64,000 nt of DNA, taken from assembly GCF_030252325.1 (NCBI RefSeq), contig NZ_CP126981.1, forward strand, positions 2,542,001 through 2,606,000. The letters are read 5' to 3'. Under the pieces are notes generated by a model. It was not told the DNA's origin. It saw only the letters and a list, made by a program, of their open reading frames with translations, and did not search any database. Position 1 is the stretch's first letter. Every line of letters begins with the position of its first letter. This document shows, in pieces, positions 38,378 to 46,960 of the stretch. This DNA is from Candidatus Mycobacterium wuenschmannii. GTDB taxonomy: Bacteria > Actinomycetota > Actinomycetes > Mycobacteriales > Mycobacteriaceae. A program made the position numbers and the translations under genes.

Positions 38378-40222
38378 TCACGCGCGGTTGAAGTCCAGCG
38401 GGACGTAACGCTGCGCCAGCAGCGCCTCCATCGCATCGGCCTCGAGCGGGCGGGACAGCAGAAAGCCTTGCGCCCGATAGCAATCGAAGTCGAGCAAGGT
38501 CCGTGCCGCGGCCGCGGTCTCGACACCCTCGGCGACGACCTCGAGGTTGAAGGCGTCGGCCAGGGACATGATCGAGCGCACGATGGCCTGGTCGCCTTCG
38601 TCGGTGCCGAGTTCACGGACGAAACCGCGATCGATCTTGAGCGTGTCGACCGGCAGCGATTTCAGGTACGCCAGCGCGCTGTATCCGGTGCCGAAGTCGT
38701 CGATGGCGATCCGCACGCCGATGTCCTTGAGTCCGGCGAGTGTCTTGTGGGTGGCGTCGATGTCTTGCACCACAACGCTTTCGGTGATCTCCAGGCAGAC
38801 CGAGTCCGAGTCGAGACCGAAGGCGTCGAGCGATGCCGCCACCAGGTCGACCGTGCCCTCGGCGACCAGCTGCACCGGGGACACGTTCACCCGCAGCACG
38901 GCATGCTCCCCGATGCCGCGCGAGCGCCAGCCGCTGAACTGCTCGAAAGCCGAGCGCATGACCAGTCGGCCGAGCCGGCCGGCCAGGTTGATCGACTCGA
39001 CGACGCTGATGAACGACTCCGGCATCATCAGGCCGCGAGTCGGGTGTTGCCAGCGGACCAGTGCTTCGGTGCCGAGCACTTCACCGGTGCGCATGTCGAA
39101 CTCGGGCAGGTAGTGCAGCACCAGGGCTCCGCTACCGCTGTCGATCGTGCCCTCCAGCTGCAACTCGATGTCGTTACGGATGGCGTACTTGTCCGACAGG
39201 TCGTGGCTGAATCTGGCGATTTCGCGTCCGCCTGCGCTCTTGACCGCCGACAGCGCCTGGTTCGCGCGGCGCAGGACCGTCGACGTGGTGTCGACGCCCG
39301 GTTCCCCGACCGCGATCCCGATGCTCACGGTTCGGCTGACCTTCTCGCCGTCGATTTCGATCTGTTGGCTGACGGCACGTTGCACGCGTTGCGCGAATGC
39401 CTCGGCCGTGCTTTCGTCCATCGGCCCAAACGGCGCGACTACGAACTCGTCACCGCCGAATCGGGCGATGGCGGCGGTGTTTTGGACGGTTTCCCGCAAG
39501 AGTCCGGCGAAGGCCTTGACGTAACGGTCGCCCGCGACCTGGCCGAGGTGGTCGTTGATGACCTTCAACCGGTCGACATCGATCTGCAGCACCGCGACCG
39601 GACCGAGTTCGCCCTCGGCCAGCCGCTCATCGAGATGCGCGATCAGCGCGCGGCGGTTCTGCAGCCCCGTCGGCTCGTCGTGGTTGGCGAGGAACCGCAT
39701 GTGCTCCTCGGCATCGACACGGCCGAGCAATTGGGCGAACAGAGCGGCGATTGCCTGCAGCGCGCTCAGTTCGTCGGGCAACCACTCGCGGTCGCCCAAC
39801 TTCACGAAGCCGAGCGTTCCGGTGGTGAGGTCGCCCGAGAGCAACGGGACGGCGGCCATCGACGTCTCGGGGGCGCCGCCGCTCTCCGCGATGCTGCGCT
39901 GGTAGTCGGAGTTCGCCGGCTGGGGCCGCAAAACGTAAGGCTCCGTGTAGGTTTCGATCAACGCGAACACCGAGTCAGCCTCCGCAAAGTACACCACACC
40001 GATCGGATCGGGATCGGGAATCACGGGCCGGGGCGGCCATTCGGCAACGAGAATCGTCGCTCGGATCGCGTGGTCGGTGCGGCGCAGAAAGCCGATGTCG
40101 ACGGCCAGGCGGTCCACCAGCGTGGCAACCACTTGTTGGCTGACAGCGGAATAGTCGGCCGCGGTGGCCGCCATGAGTTGGGCGGCCGCCGTCGTCACCA
40201 GGTCATCCAGGCCGCCGGACAT
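38378..40222 (-). CDS. GAF-GGDEF-EAL bifunctional c-di-GMP enzyme (Rv1354c/DcpA-like)
   Basis: A 614-residue protein. GAF-like residues 1-165 contain AEWPPRP and SGDLTTGTLGFVKLGDREWL. The GGDEF domain (about 170-340) has ARFGGDEFVV; the RxxD inhibitory site expected ten residues earlier is absent. The EAL domain has TEALVRW, RVNVSPVQL, LEITES, IDDFGTGYSALAYL, LKIDRGFV and VAEGVET, so catalytic metal ligands are intact. Both synthesis and breakdown of c-di-GMP are expected, as for M. smegmatis DcpA and M. tuberculosis Rv1354c. No membrane segment. Divergent from the Rv1355c-like gene. Confidence 0.92.
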   Translation of the reverse strand: MSGGLDDLVTTAAAQLMAATAADYSAVSQQVVATLVDRLAVDIGFLRRTDHAIRATILVAEWPPRPVIPDPDPIGVVYFAEADSVFALIETYTEPYVLRPQPANSDYQRSIAESGGAPETSMAAVPLLSGDLTTGTLGFVKLGDREWLPDELSALQAIAALFAQLLGRVDAEEHMRFLANHDEPTGLQNRRALIAHLDERLAEGELGPVAVLQIDVDRLKVINDHLGQVAGDRYVKAFAGLLRETVQNTAAIARFGGDEFVVAPFGPMDESTAEAFAQRVQRAVSQQIEIDGEKVSRTVSIGIAVGEPGVDTTSTVLRRANQALSAVKSAGGREIARFSHDLSDKYAIRNDIELQLEGTIDSGSGALVLHYLPEFDMRTGEVLGTEALVRWQHPTRGLMMPESFISVVESINLAGRLGRLVMRSAFEQFSGWRSRGIGEHAVLRVNVSPVQLVAEGTVDLVAASLDAFGLDSDSVCLEITESVVVQDIDATHKTLAGLKDIGVRIAIDDFGTGYSALAYLKSLPVDTLKIDRGFVRELGTDEGDQAIVRSIMSLADAFNLEVVAEGVETAAAARTLLDFDCYRAQGFLLSRPLEADAMEALLAQRYVPLDFNRA

Positions 40223-40412
40223 GTCAAATACCGTAGCTTTGATTGACGTAACCGCAAATAGATTCGGTCTAGTTTTCGCTCTCTCGACTATACCGACGGG
40301 CCGGGCGAAACGACTGTCTGAGCTGCATCGGACTATAAGCGAGCACAGCTAAGCTATACCGGCGAGAGACGCCGGCGGAGGTGCCGGCGGGTCTGGCACT
40401 CCCACCACCGAG

Positions 40413-42554
40413 ATGAGGGCACGCGTGATCGACCCCGACCGAATCGCTCACGCGGCACACATTCTCGACCCCGCCAACCCTGCCGACGGCGAGACGTTGG
40501 CCGCCCTGCGCGCCGACCCCGCGATTGAATTCGTGGACCAGGCCGACGAGCAGATCGCGGGTCTGAACAAGCTGCGACCGACACCCGCCGAAGCGATCCT
40601 GGCCGAGGGCATCCGCTGGGCCTACTACCCGTGGCGGCGCAGCGTCGTCGCAATCCTCGGTCCGATGGCCTTTCGGGCGCTGCGATTCGACCGCAACAGG
40701 AACAACATCACCGTCGAGGAACAAGCCCGGCTCGGTTCGCTGACCATCGGCGTCGCGGGTCTCAGCGTCGGTCACGTGATCGCCCACACCCTCGCGCTCG
40801 AAGGCCTGTTCGGCACCATCCGACTTGCCGACTTCGATCACCTTGAATTGTCGAACCTGAACCGCGTGCCCGCCACGGTGTTCGATCTAGGGGTCAACAA
40901 GGCACACGTGGCGGCGCGCAGGATCGCGGAGCTCGATCCCTATCTGCGCGTAGAGGTGTTCGACACCGGGCTCACGGTCGAAACGGTCGGCCCGTTCCTG
41001 GACGGACTCGATGTCCTTGTGGAGGAATGTGATTCGCTCGAGATGAAGGCGATCGCCCGCCTCGGCGCGCGCGACCGGGGCATCCCCGTCGTGATGGCGA
41101 CCAGCGACCGCGGGATGATCGACGTCGAACGCTTCGATCATGATCCCGAGCGTCCGATCCTGCATGGGCTGGTAGGCGACCTGGAGGTGGGTCTGCTGCC
41201 GGACATGAGCAGTCGGGACAAGATTCCCTACATGCTGCGGCACCTCCAAGCCGAGAAGCTGTCGTCTCGTGCCACGGCTTCGCTCATCGAGATCGATCAG
41301 ACGTTGTCCACCTGGCCGCAGCTGGCATCCGAGGTCGTCCACGGCGGCGCGGCGGTGGCCGAGGCGGTGCGCCGCATCGGCTTGGGCGAGCCGATGCGCT
41401 CCGGCCGGTGCCGCATCGACCTCGGATGGGCACTGGAGCACCTGGAGGAACCGTCGAATCCGTCGGCTGAGCCCGAAACCGCCAGCTCGCCAACGACTTC
41501 CACGATCGATGATCCGATCGTCGCGGCGGCCGTGCGTGCGCCGTCCGGGGGGAACTGCCAACCCTGGCGCATCGAGGCGGACGCATCGCAGATCAGTATC
41601 AGCATCGCCCCCGAATACCAGTCGGCGATGGATGTGGGGCTACGGGGCAGCGCCCTCGCGGCGGGCGCGGCCCTGTTCAATGTCAGGGTCGCCGCCGCCG
41701 CGCACGGAGTTCTCGGTCCCGCCGACATCGCCGAGAACATCGACGGAACCCCGTTGCGCGCCAACCTGATTCTCCAGGACGGCGACGACCCCGCGCTGGC
41801 CGAGTTGTACCGACCGATGCTGGCACGCGAGACCAATCGGCACCGCGGCATCGCGAAGCCGATCGACGACGCGATCGCCGAACTGCTCTCCGACGCCGCG
41901 CACCGCGAGGGAGCCCGTCTCCACCTGATCACCGAACAGGCCGAACTGTCTCATGCGGCAGCGCTTTTCGCCGCAGCCGACCGCATCCGTTACCTCACCC
42001 CACACCTGCACGACGAGATGTTCGCCGAACTCCGGCTGGCCGGGGATCCCGATCTCGACACGGGACTCGACGTCCACACACTCGAACTCGGCGCCGGTGG
42101 CGAGGCGATGCTCGAGATTCTCCGGCGATCCGATGTGATGGCGCACCTCGCCGAGTGGGACGCGGGTACGGCGCTCGGCGCGGACATGCATGATCGCGTC
42201 AGCGCCAGCTCCGGGCTGGCGGTCATCACCGTGGCCGGGGACAGCCTGACCGATTACGCACGGGGTGGGTCCGCCACCGAGGCGTTGTGGATTCTCGCGC
42301 AGCGGGCCGGCATCAGCGTCCAGCCGTTGTCGCCGGTGTTCATTCACGCGCGCACCCGCGAGGAGTTCACCGCGCTGTCGCCTCGGTACGCCGACGAATT
42401 GCTCAGTCTCTACCGCGATTTCATGAAGTTGACCGCGACCGGTGACGACGAGGCGCTGGTGCTCGTGCTCCGGTTCAGCGAGGCCCCGCCACCGTCGGCC
42501 GTGAGTCGACGCAGCATGAGTCGAGTTCAACTGCGGCGCAACGCAATCCCATAG
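40413..42554 (+). CDS. E1-like (ThiF) / nitroreductase fusion, Rv1355c family
   Basis: A 713-residue two-domain protein. About residues 90-330 form an E1-like adenylating fold with GVAGLSVGHVIA (P-loop), ADFDHLELSNLNR (the DxDxxxxSNLNR signature) and GVNKAHVAARR (Lys). No CxxC zinc site is seen in this part. About residues 365-690 resemble an FMN-dependent nitroreductase (APSGGNCQPWRIE, AAALFAAADRIRYLTPHLHDEM, GGSATEALWILAQRAGISVQP). Annotated in M. tuberculosis as MoeY; true substrate unknown. E1 plus FMN oxidase pairs occur in peptide-heterocycle pathways, but there is no YcaO protein here. ATG 40413; a six-base-pair hairpin lies at 40359-40375. Confidence 0.85.
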   Translation: MRARVIDPDRIAHAAHILDPANPADGETLAALRADPAIEFVDQADEQIAGLNKLRPTPAEAILAEGIRWAYYPWRRSVVAILGPMAFRALRFDRNRNNITVEEQARLGSLTIGVAGLSVGHVIAHTLALEGLFGTIRLADFDHLELSNLNRVPATVFDLGVNKAHVAARRIAELDPYLRVEVFDTGLTVETVGPFLDGLDVLVEECDSLEMKAIARLGARDRGIPVVMATSDRGMIDVERFDHDPERPILHGLVGDLEVGLLPDMSSRDKIPYMLRHLQAEKLSSRATASLIEIDQTLSTWPQLASEVVHGGAAVAEAVRRIGLGEPMRSGRCRIDLGWALEHLEEPSNPSAEPETASSPTTSTIDDPIVAAAVRAPSGGNCQPWRIEADASQISISIAPEYQSAMDVGLRGSALAAGAALFNVRVAAAAHGVLGPADIAENIDGTPLRANLILQDGDDPALAELYRPMLARETNRHRGIAKPIDDAIAELLSDAAHREGARLHLITEQAELSHAAALFAAADRIRYLTPHLHDEMFAELRLAGDPDLDTGLDVHTLELGAGGEAMLEILRRSDVMAHLAEWDAGTALGADMHDRVSASSGLAVITVAGDSLTDYARGGSATEALWILAQRAGISVQPLSPVFIHARTREEFTALSPRYADELLSLYRDFMKLTATGDDEALVLVLRFSEAPPPSAVSRRSMSRVQLRRNAIP

Positions 42555-42615
42555 GCGGCCGGGCATCGGCATTACTGCACGGTCATTGCGCTGACAGATC
42601 TTCGGGGAGGGTGAC

Positions 42616-43995
42616 ATGGTTCAGGCTCGCGCGTCGCACGACGCGCTGCATTCACTGCCCAGTCCGCCTGTGAATCCGCTGCCCTTCCGGCAACGCCTTG
42701 CCGCGATCAAAGAGTTCAGCACCGGCGCGGAAAGACTGCGCGACGCCGGCGGCCCGGTAACGGCGTTCACGTTGGGGCCCCGCCGCCTGATGCCCCCGAT
42801 GGTGCTGGCGACCTCGCCGGAGGCGATCCGAGATGTGTTGAGCAGCAAGGACGATTCGGTCGACAAGACGACCCCGGTGTTCAACGAGCTTCGTCGTGCC
42901 ATCGGGCCCAACCTGGCTGATCTACCGTTCAAGTTGTGGAAGCCGCGCCGACGCACGCTCCAACCGTTGTTCACCAAGCAGCGCGTGAGCGAGTTCGCCG
43001 GCCACATGGCGCAGGCCGCGGAGATGGTCCACACGCGTTGGGGCGCGGACGTCGAGGTCGATCTGGATGCCGAGTGCCGCGCGCTGACCATGTCCGCCCT
43101 GGGCCGGACGGTGTTGGGTTTCGATCTCGAGCAACGCGCCGATCAGATCACCACGCCGCTGCGCGTCGCCCTGACCTATGCGATCCAGCGCGCGACGCGC
43201 CCGGTCCGCGCACCCGCCTGGCTACCGACCAGCGCACGCCGCCGGGCCCGGGCGGCCAGTGCCCAACTGCACGCCCTGACCCGCGAGATTCTCGACGATT
43301 GTCGCGCCGACCCGACACGCGAGGCCCCCTTGGTGCGGGCCCTGCTTGCCGTCCAGGACCCGGAGACGGGCGATCGTCTGACCGACGAAGAGATCTGCAA
43401 CGAACTGATCATTTTCCTGTTCGCCGGCCACGACACCACCGCCACCACGTTGACGCACTCGTTGTGGTCGCTGGGCCGCAATCCCGACTTCCAGGACCGG
43501 GTCGCCGCCGAAGTCGCGGCGCTGCCCGAGCGGGAGTTGACTCCGGACGATCTCCCCGCGCTGAGCTATACCGTCCAGGTCGTCCGCGAGTCGCTGCGCC
43601 TATGCCCGCCGGCGCCCACCGGAACGCGGATGGCGTGCCGGGACATCGCGGTGGGCGGCTATCTGGTGCCGGAGGGCACCATGCTGATCGTCGGACGGAT
43701 GGCGGTGCAACGCGACCCGGCCCTGTGGGAGGACCCGCTTCGATTCGACCCCGATCGGTTCAGCCCGGAACGGTTCAAGGCCCTGGATCGCTGGCAGTAC
43801 ATCCCGTTCGGCGGTGGGCCGCGCTCGTGCATCGGCGATCACTTCGCGGTACTCGAGGTCACCCTCGCGCTGGCAGGCATCGTTCGTGAATTCGACATCC
43901 ATTCCCTGGACGACGAGTTCCCGCTCGCCCTGCACTTCACCATGATCGCGGGTGGACCGATCCGCGCGAGAGTGCGAGCGCGCCGGCCGGGTTAG
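42616..43995 (+). CDS. cytochrome P450
   Basis: A 459-residue P450. AGHDTTATTL is the I-helix oxygen site, ESLRLCPPAP holds ExxR, DPDRFSPERF is the PERF-type motif, and FGGGPRSCIGDHFA holds the haem-thiolate Cys. ATG 42616 follows GGGGAGGG. No TM helix. Looks most like the CYP4/CYP102-like eukaryote-type branch, as in several mycobacterial CYPs; family number not assigned. Ends overlapping the convergent hydrolase gene by four bases, 61 bases after the Rv1355c-like gene. Confidence 0.95.
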   Translation: MVQARASHDALHSLPSPPVNPLPFRQRLAAIKEFSTGAERLRDAGGPVTAFTLGPRRLMPPMVLATSPEAIRDVLSSKDDSVDKTTPVFNELRRAIGPNLADLPFKLWKPRRRTLQPLFTKQRVSEFAGHMAQAAEMVHTRWGADVEVDLDAECRALTMSALGRTVLGFDLEQRADQITTPLRVALTYAIQRATRPVRAPAWLPTSARRRARAASAQLHALTREILDDCRADPTREAPLVRALLAVQDPETGDRLTDEEICNELIIFLFAGHDTTATTLTHSLWSLGRNPDFQDRVAAEVAALPERELTPDDLPALSYTVQVVRESLRLCPPAPTGTRMACRDIAVGGYLVPEGTMLIVGRMAVQRDPALWEDPLRFDPDRFSPERFKALDRWQYIPFGGGPRSCIGDHFAVLEVTLALAGIVREFDIHSLDDEFPLALHFTMIAGGPIRARVRARRPG

Positions 43996-44699
43996 GCGAG
44001 ATGTTTTCCGAAGAACTCGGTGATGCGCCGCCACGCGTCCTCGGCTTCGGGCTCGGAGTAGGCGATTCCGGCAATGCCTGCGACGACGCGAAAGGGTGCG
44101 GGCACGTCGTGATCGTTCATGAAGCTGTGGCCGGCGTCGGGGTACTCCTTGATGTCGTGCGGCACGTCGCCTTCGCGGAGGACGGCCTCGAGCTTGGCCG
44201 CGGAGCCGCGCCTCGCGATCGGGTCTTTGGTCCCGAAGCTCGCGACGACCGGACACGACTGTCGCAGCTGTTCGATGGGATTCGGAAGTACGGGGTAGCT
44301 GGAAGCGGCGGCTTCGAACACACCGCTGGGCGCCATCTGCAGGCAGAGTCCGGCGCCCATGCAGAATCCCGCCACGCCCACCCGGCCGGTGCCGCGTGAC
44401 TCGGCCGCGAGATGGTCGCGCGCCGCACGCAGATCGGCGAAGGCAGAGCCGCGGCCGGTGAAATTGGACCGGATGACGCTGAACATGCAGGTGATCTTGG
44501 GGCCGTGGTCGCGGTAGAGCGCCGGGGCAAGTGCCAGGTAGCCGTAATCGGCGAATCGATCGGTGATGCGTTTCAGGTCCGACGTCAAGCCGAGGATGTC
44601 CTGGACCACGACCACACCGGGCCAGGGCCCCGGACCGCTGGGAACGGCGAGGTAACCGGACCCCGGCCCGTCAGGTGTCGGATACGAGATGTCAGGCAT
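43992..44699 (-). CDS. dienelactone hydrolase family protein
   Basis: A 235-residue alpha/beta hydrolase. VGVAGFCMGAGLCLQ carries the Cys nucleophile in a GxCxG elbow, FGTKDPIARRG supplies the Asp region, and DAGHSFMND supplies the His, a DLH triad. The N-terminal PDGPGSGYLAVPSGPGPWPGVVVVQDILG fits the family. The frame is open from TTG 44762; ATG 44699 (MPDISYPTPDG) is chosen as it begins at the domain. The substrate is unknown. Confidence 0.88.
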   Translation of the reverse strand: MPDISYPTPDGPGSGYLAVPSGPGPWPGVVVVQDILGLTSDLKRITDRFADYGYLALAPALYRDHGPKITCMFSVIRSNFTGRGSAFADLRAARDHLAAESRGTGRVGVAGFCMGAGLCLQMAPSGVFEAAASSYPVLPNPIEQLRQSCPVVASFGTKDPIARRGSAAKLEAVLREGDVPHDIKEYPDAGHSFMNDHDVPAPFRVVAGIAGIAYSEPEAEDAWRRITEFFGKHLA

Positions 44700-44966
44700 A
44701 GGGCGGGTCACCGCTGCTTTCGTGAGGTGGTTCCGGTCAGCGCGCGCAGGGGTCGGCTGCAATGAGCAGTATTACCGCTCCGGGCGGCGAAATCTGGAAT
44801 GTGACCTGAGCATCCCTCAGCGGGTCTTCAGATTTAGCTCAGTCTATGTAATATTCAATATCTGAACTAACTGTCTTGTCGATGACGCCAAATAGGCAGT
44901 GCCCGAGTGGTTTCCGATTTATCGGACGATTCGGCTGGAACATATTCATCGCGGATTGGAGGCCTT

Positions 44967-46826
44967 GTGCCGGCCAATCTGGCGCTCATCACCTCCATCG
45001 CCAACCAGCTACTCGAGGCGACGGCCGAGACCGCACCCCGGGCCAGCGAAAAGGTGCTGGCGCAGCTGGTCGAGCATTTCGACCTGCGGTACGCCTTCCT
45101 GCGCTACAGCGACCACAACATCCGCGCCTCGGTGCTGGCCGCGGAATGGCCGCCGCGCACGGGTGTCGGGGATCCCGACCCGTTTGCCGTCGTCTCGTTC
45201 AGCAGCGACCACCCCGCGCTGGCGGTCTGCGACAACGGCAAGGAACTGGTGACCGTGCATCGCGACTACGACGACGGCATGTCCGCGTGCCCGCTGGTGG
45301 CCGGCGGCCGTACCGGCCCGCCGATGGTCGCTGCCGCGCCACTGATCGCCGGCACCCTGACCACCGGCGTGCTGGGCTTCGTCAAGTGCCGCGGCCGCAA
45401 GTGGAAGGCAGAGGCCCGGCACACCATCAAGACGGTGGCCTCGCTGTTTACCCAGTTCCAGGCCCGGATCTCCGCCGAGGAACGGCTGCGCCACCTCGCC
45501 GAGCACGACGATCTGACCGGCCTGCGCAACCGTCGGGCGCTGCTCGCGCACCTGACAGATCGCCTAGCGCCGCGCCGGACCGGCCCGGTCGCGGTGCTCT
45601 ACATCGACCTGGACCGCCTCAAGGCGATCAACGACTCCCTCGGCCATGCCGCCGGCGACTGGTTCATCCGCAATTTCGCCGATCGCCTACGCGCCTGCGC
45701 CGGTGACGAGGGTGTGGTCGCCCGGCTGGGCGGTGACGAGTTCGTCGTCGTTCCGAACAAGCCAATGACGACCCATGCCGCGGAGGTCTTCGCCGACCGC
45801 ATCCGCAACACGGTGCATGACCGGCTGACCATCGACGACCAGACCATCACCCGGACCGTGAGCGTTGGCGTGGCATCCGGCATGCCGGGCCGCGATCTCG
45901 TCGCCGACCTGCTGCACCGGGCCGACGAGGCCGTCCTGACGGCCAAGCGCGCGGGCGGCAACCGAATCATCACGGCCAGCGACAACTCGCTCAAGCGGTT
46001 GATCCGCAACGACATCCGGGGCCACCTGCAGGGCGACCCACGCAACGACTCCCTGCTGCTGCGCTACCTGCCCGAGGTCGACCTGTGGACGGGCGCGATC
46101 GTGGCCACCGAGGCGCTGGTGCGTTGGCGGCACCCGGCCCGCGGGGTGCTGCTGCCGGACTCCTTCATCGGGGTGGCCGAGTCGATGAACCTCGCCGGCG
46201 ACCTCGACCGCTGGGTGTTGCGGACCGCCTGCGCCGATTTCAGTGGCTGGCGCTCGCGCGGCGTGGGCCACAGCGCGTCGCTGCGCGTCAACGTCTCGCC
46301 GCTGCAGCTCACCACGCCGGGCTTCGTGGCGATGGTCGGCGAGACCGTGGCGGAGTTCGGCATGGACGACGGGTCGTTGTGCCTGGAGATCACCGAGCGC
46401 GCCGTCGTCAACGACGTCGAGAGCACCACCCGCACGCTGACCCAGCTGAACGAGCTCGGCGTGCAGACCTCCATCGACGACTTCGACACGGGCTATGCGG
46501 TGCTATCGCACCTCGAGTCGTTGCCGGTGAACGCGCTCAAGATCGATCCGCGCTTCGTCCGCGACCTTGGCTCCAGCGTCAACGACCTGGCGATCGTGCG
46601 TGCGATCATCGGGCTGGCCGAGGCCTTCGATCTCGACCTGATCGCCGAGGGCGTCGAAACCCCCGCCGCGGCGAAGGCGCTGATGCACCACGGCTGCCGG
46701 CGTGCGCAGGGATACCTGTTCTCCCGGCCGGTGACCGCGGAGACCATGGAAGCGCTGCTGGCGGCACGTCGGGTCCCGATGCCGTTCTTCACCGACGAAG
46801 AGGCCCTCACCCGGGCCGTCATCTAA
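44967..46826 (+). CDS. GAF-GGDEF-EAL bifunctional c-di-GMP enzyme (second paralogue)
   Basis: A 619-residue paralogue of the enzyme at 38378-40222. It has AEWPPRTG, LIAGTLTTGVLGFVKCRGRKW, DDLTGLRNRRALLAHL, ARLGGDEFVVVP (no RxxD I-site), TEALVRWRHPARG, RVNVSPLQL, LEITERAV, DDFDTGYAVL (Gly to Asp change in the usual DDFGTG), LKIDPRF and IAEGVETP. The frame is open from GTG 44907, but GGAGG at 44958 before GTG 44967 and the alignment with the paralogue's N-terminus favour 44967. It is the last gene before the polysaccharide locus, on the same strand. Confidence 0.92.
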   Translation: MPANLALITSIANQLLEATAETAPRASEKVLAQLVEHFDLRYAFLRYSDHNIRASVLAAEWPPRTGVGDPDPFAVVSFSSDHPALAVCDNGKELVTVHRDYDDGMSACPLVAGGRTGPPMVAAAPLIAGTLTTGVLGFVKCRGRKWKAEARHTIKTVASLFTQFQARISAEERLRHLAEHDDLTGLRNRRALLAHLTDRLAPRRTGPVAVLYIDLDRLKAINDSLGHAAGDWFIRNFADRLRACAGDEGVVARLGGDEFVVVPNKPMTTHAAEVFADRIRNTVHDRLTIDDQTITRTVSVGVASGMPGRDLVADLLHRADEAVLTAKRAGGNRIITASDNSLKRLIRNDIRGHLQGDPRNDSLLLRYLPEVDLWTGAIVATEALVRWRHPARGVLLPDSFIGVAESMNLAGDLDRWVLRTACADFSGWRSRGVGHSASLRVNVSPLQLTTPGFVAMVGETVAEFGMDDGSLCLEITERAVVNDVESTTRTLTQLNELGVQTSIDDFDTGYAVLSHLESLPVNALKIDPRFVRDLGSSVNDLAIVRAIIGLAEAFDLDLIAEGVETPAAAKALMHHGCRRAQGYLFSRPVTAETMEALLAARRVPMPFFTDEEALTRAVI

Positions 46827-46960
46827 ACCCCGGGCAACCGAGCCAACAAACTGCAGACTTGCTATATCGGTCGGAATGATTCTAAAAGTTTGCTTTTAAC
46901 CTTAGATCCGGTCATTATGTATGTGTATCAGTTCGTAGCATACTGATCTAGGGGCAAGGC

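Noticed and set aside
46827..46960. Promoter boxes ahead of the polysaccharide co-polymerase
   Set aside because: The 134-base gap is A/T-rich and probably regulatory, but several TANNNT matches occur and none can be preferred.
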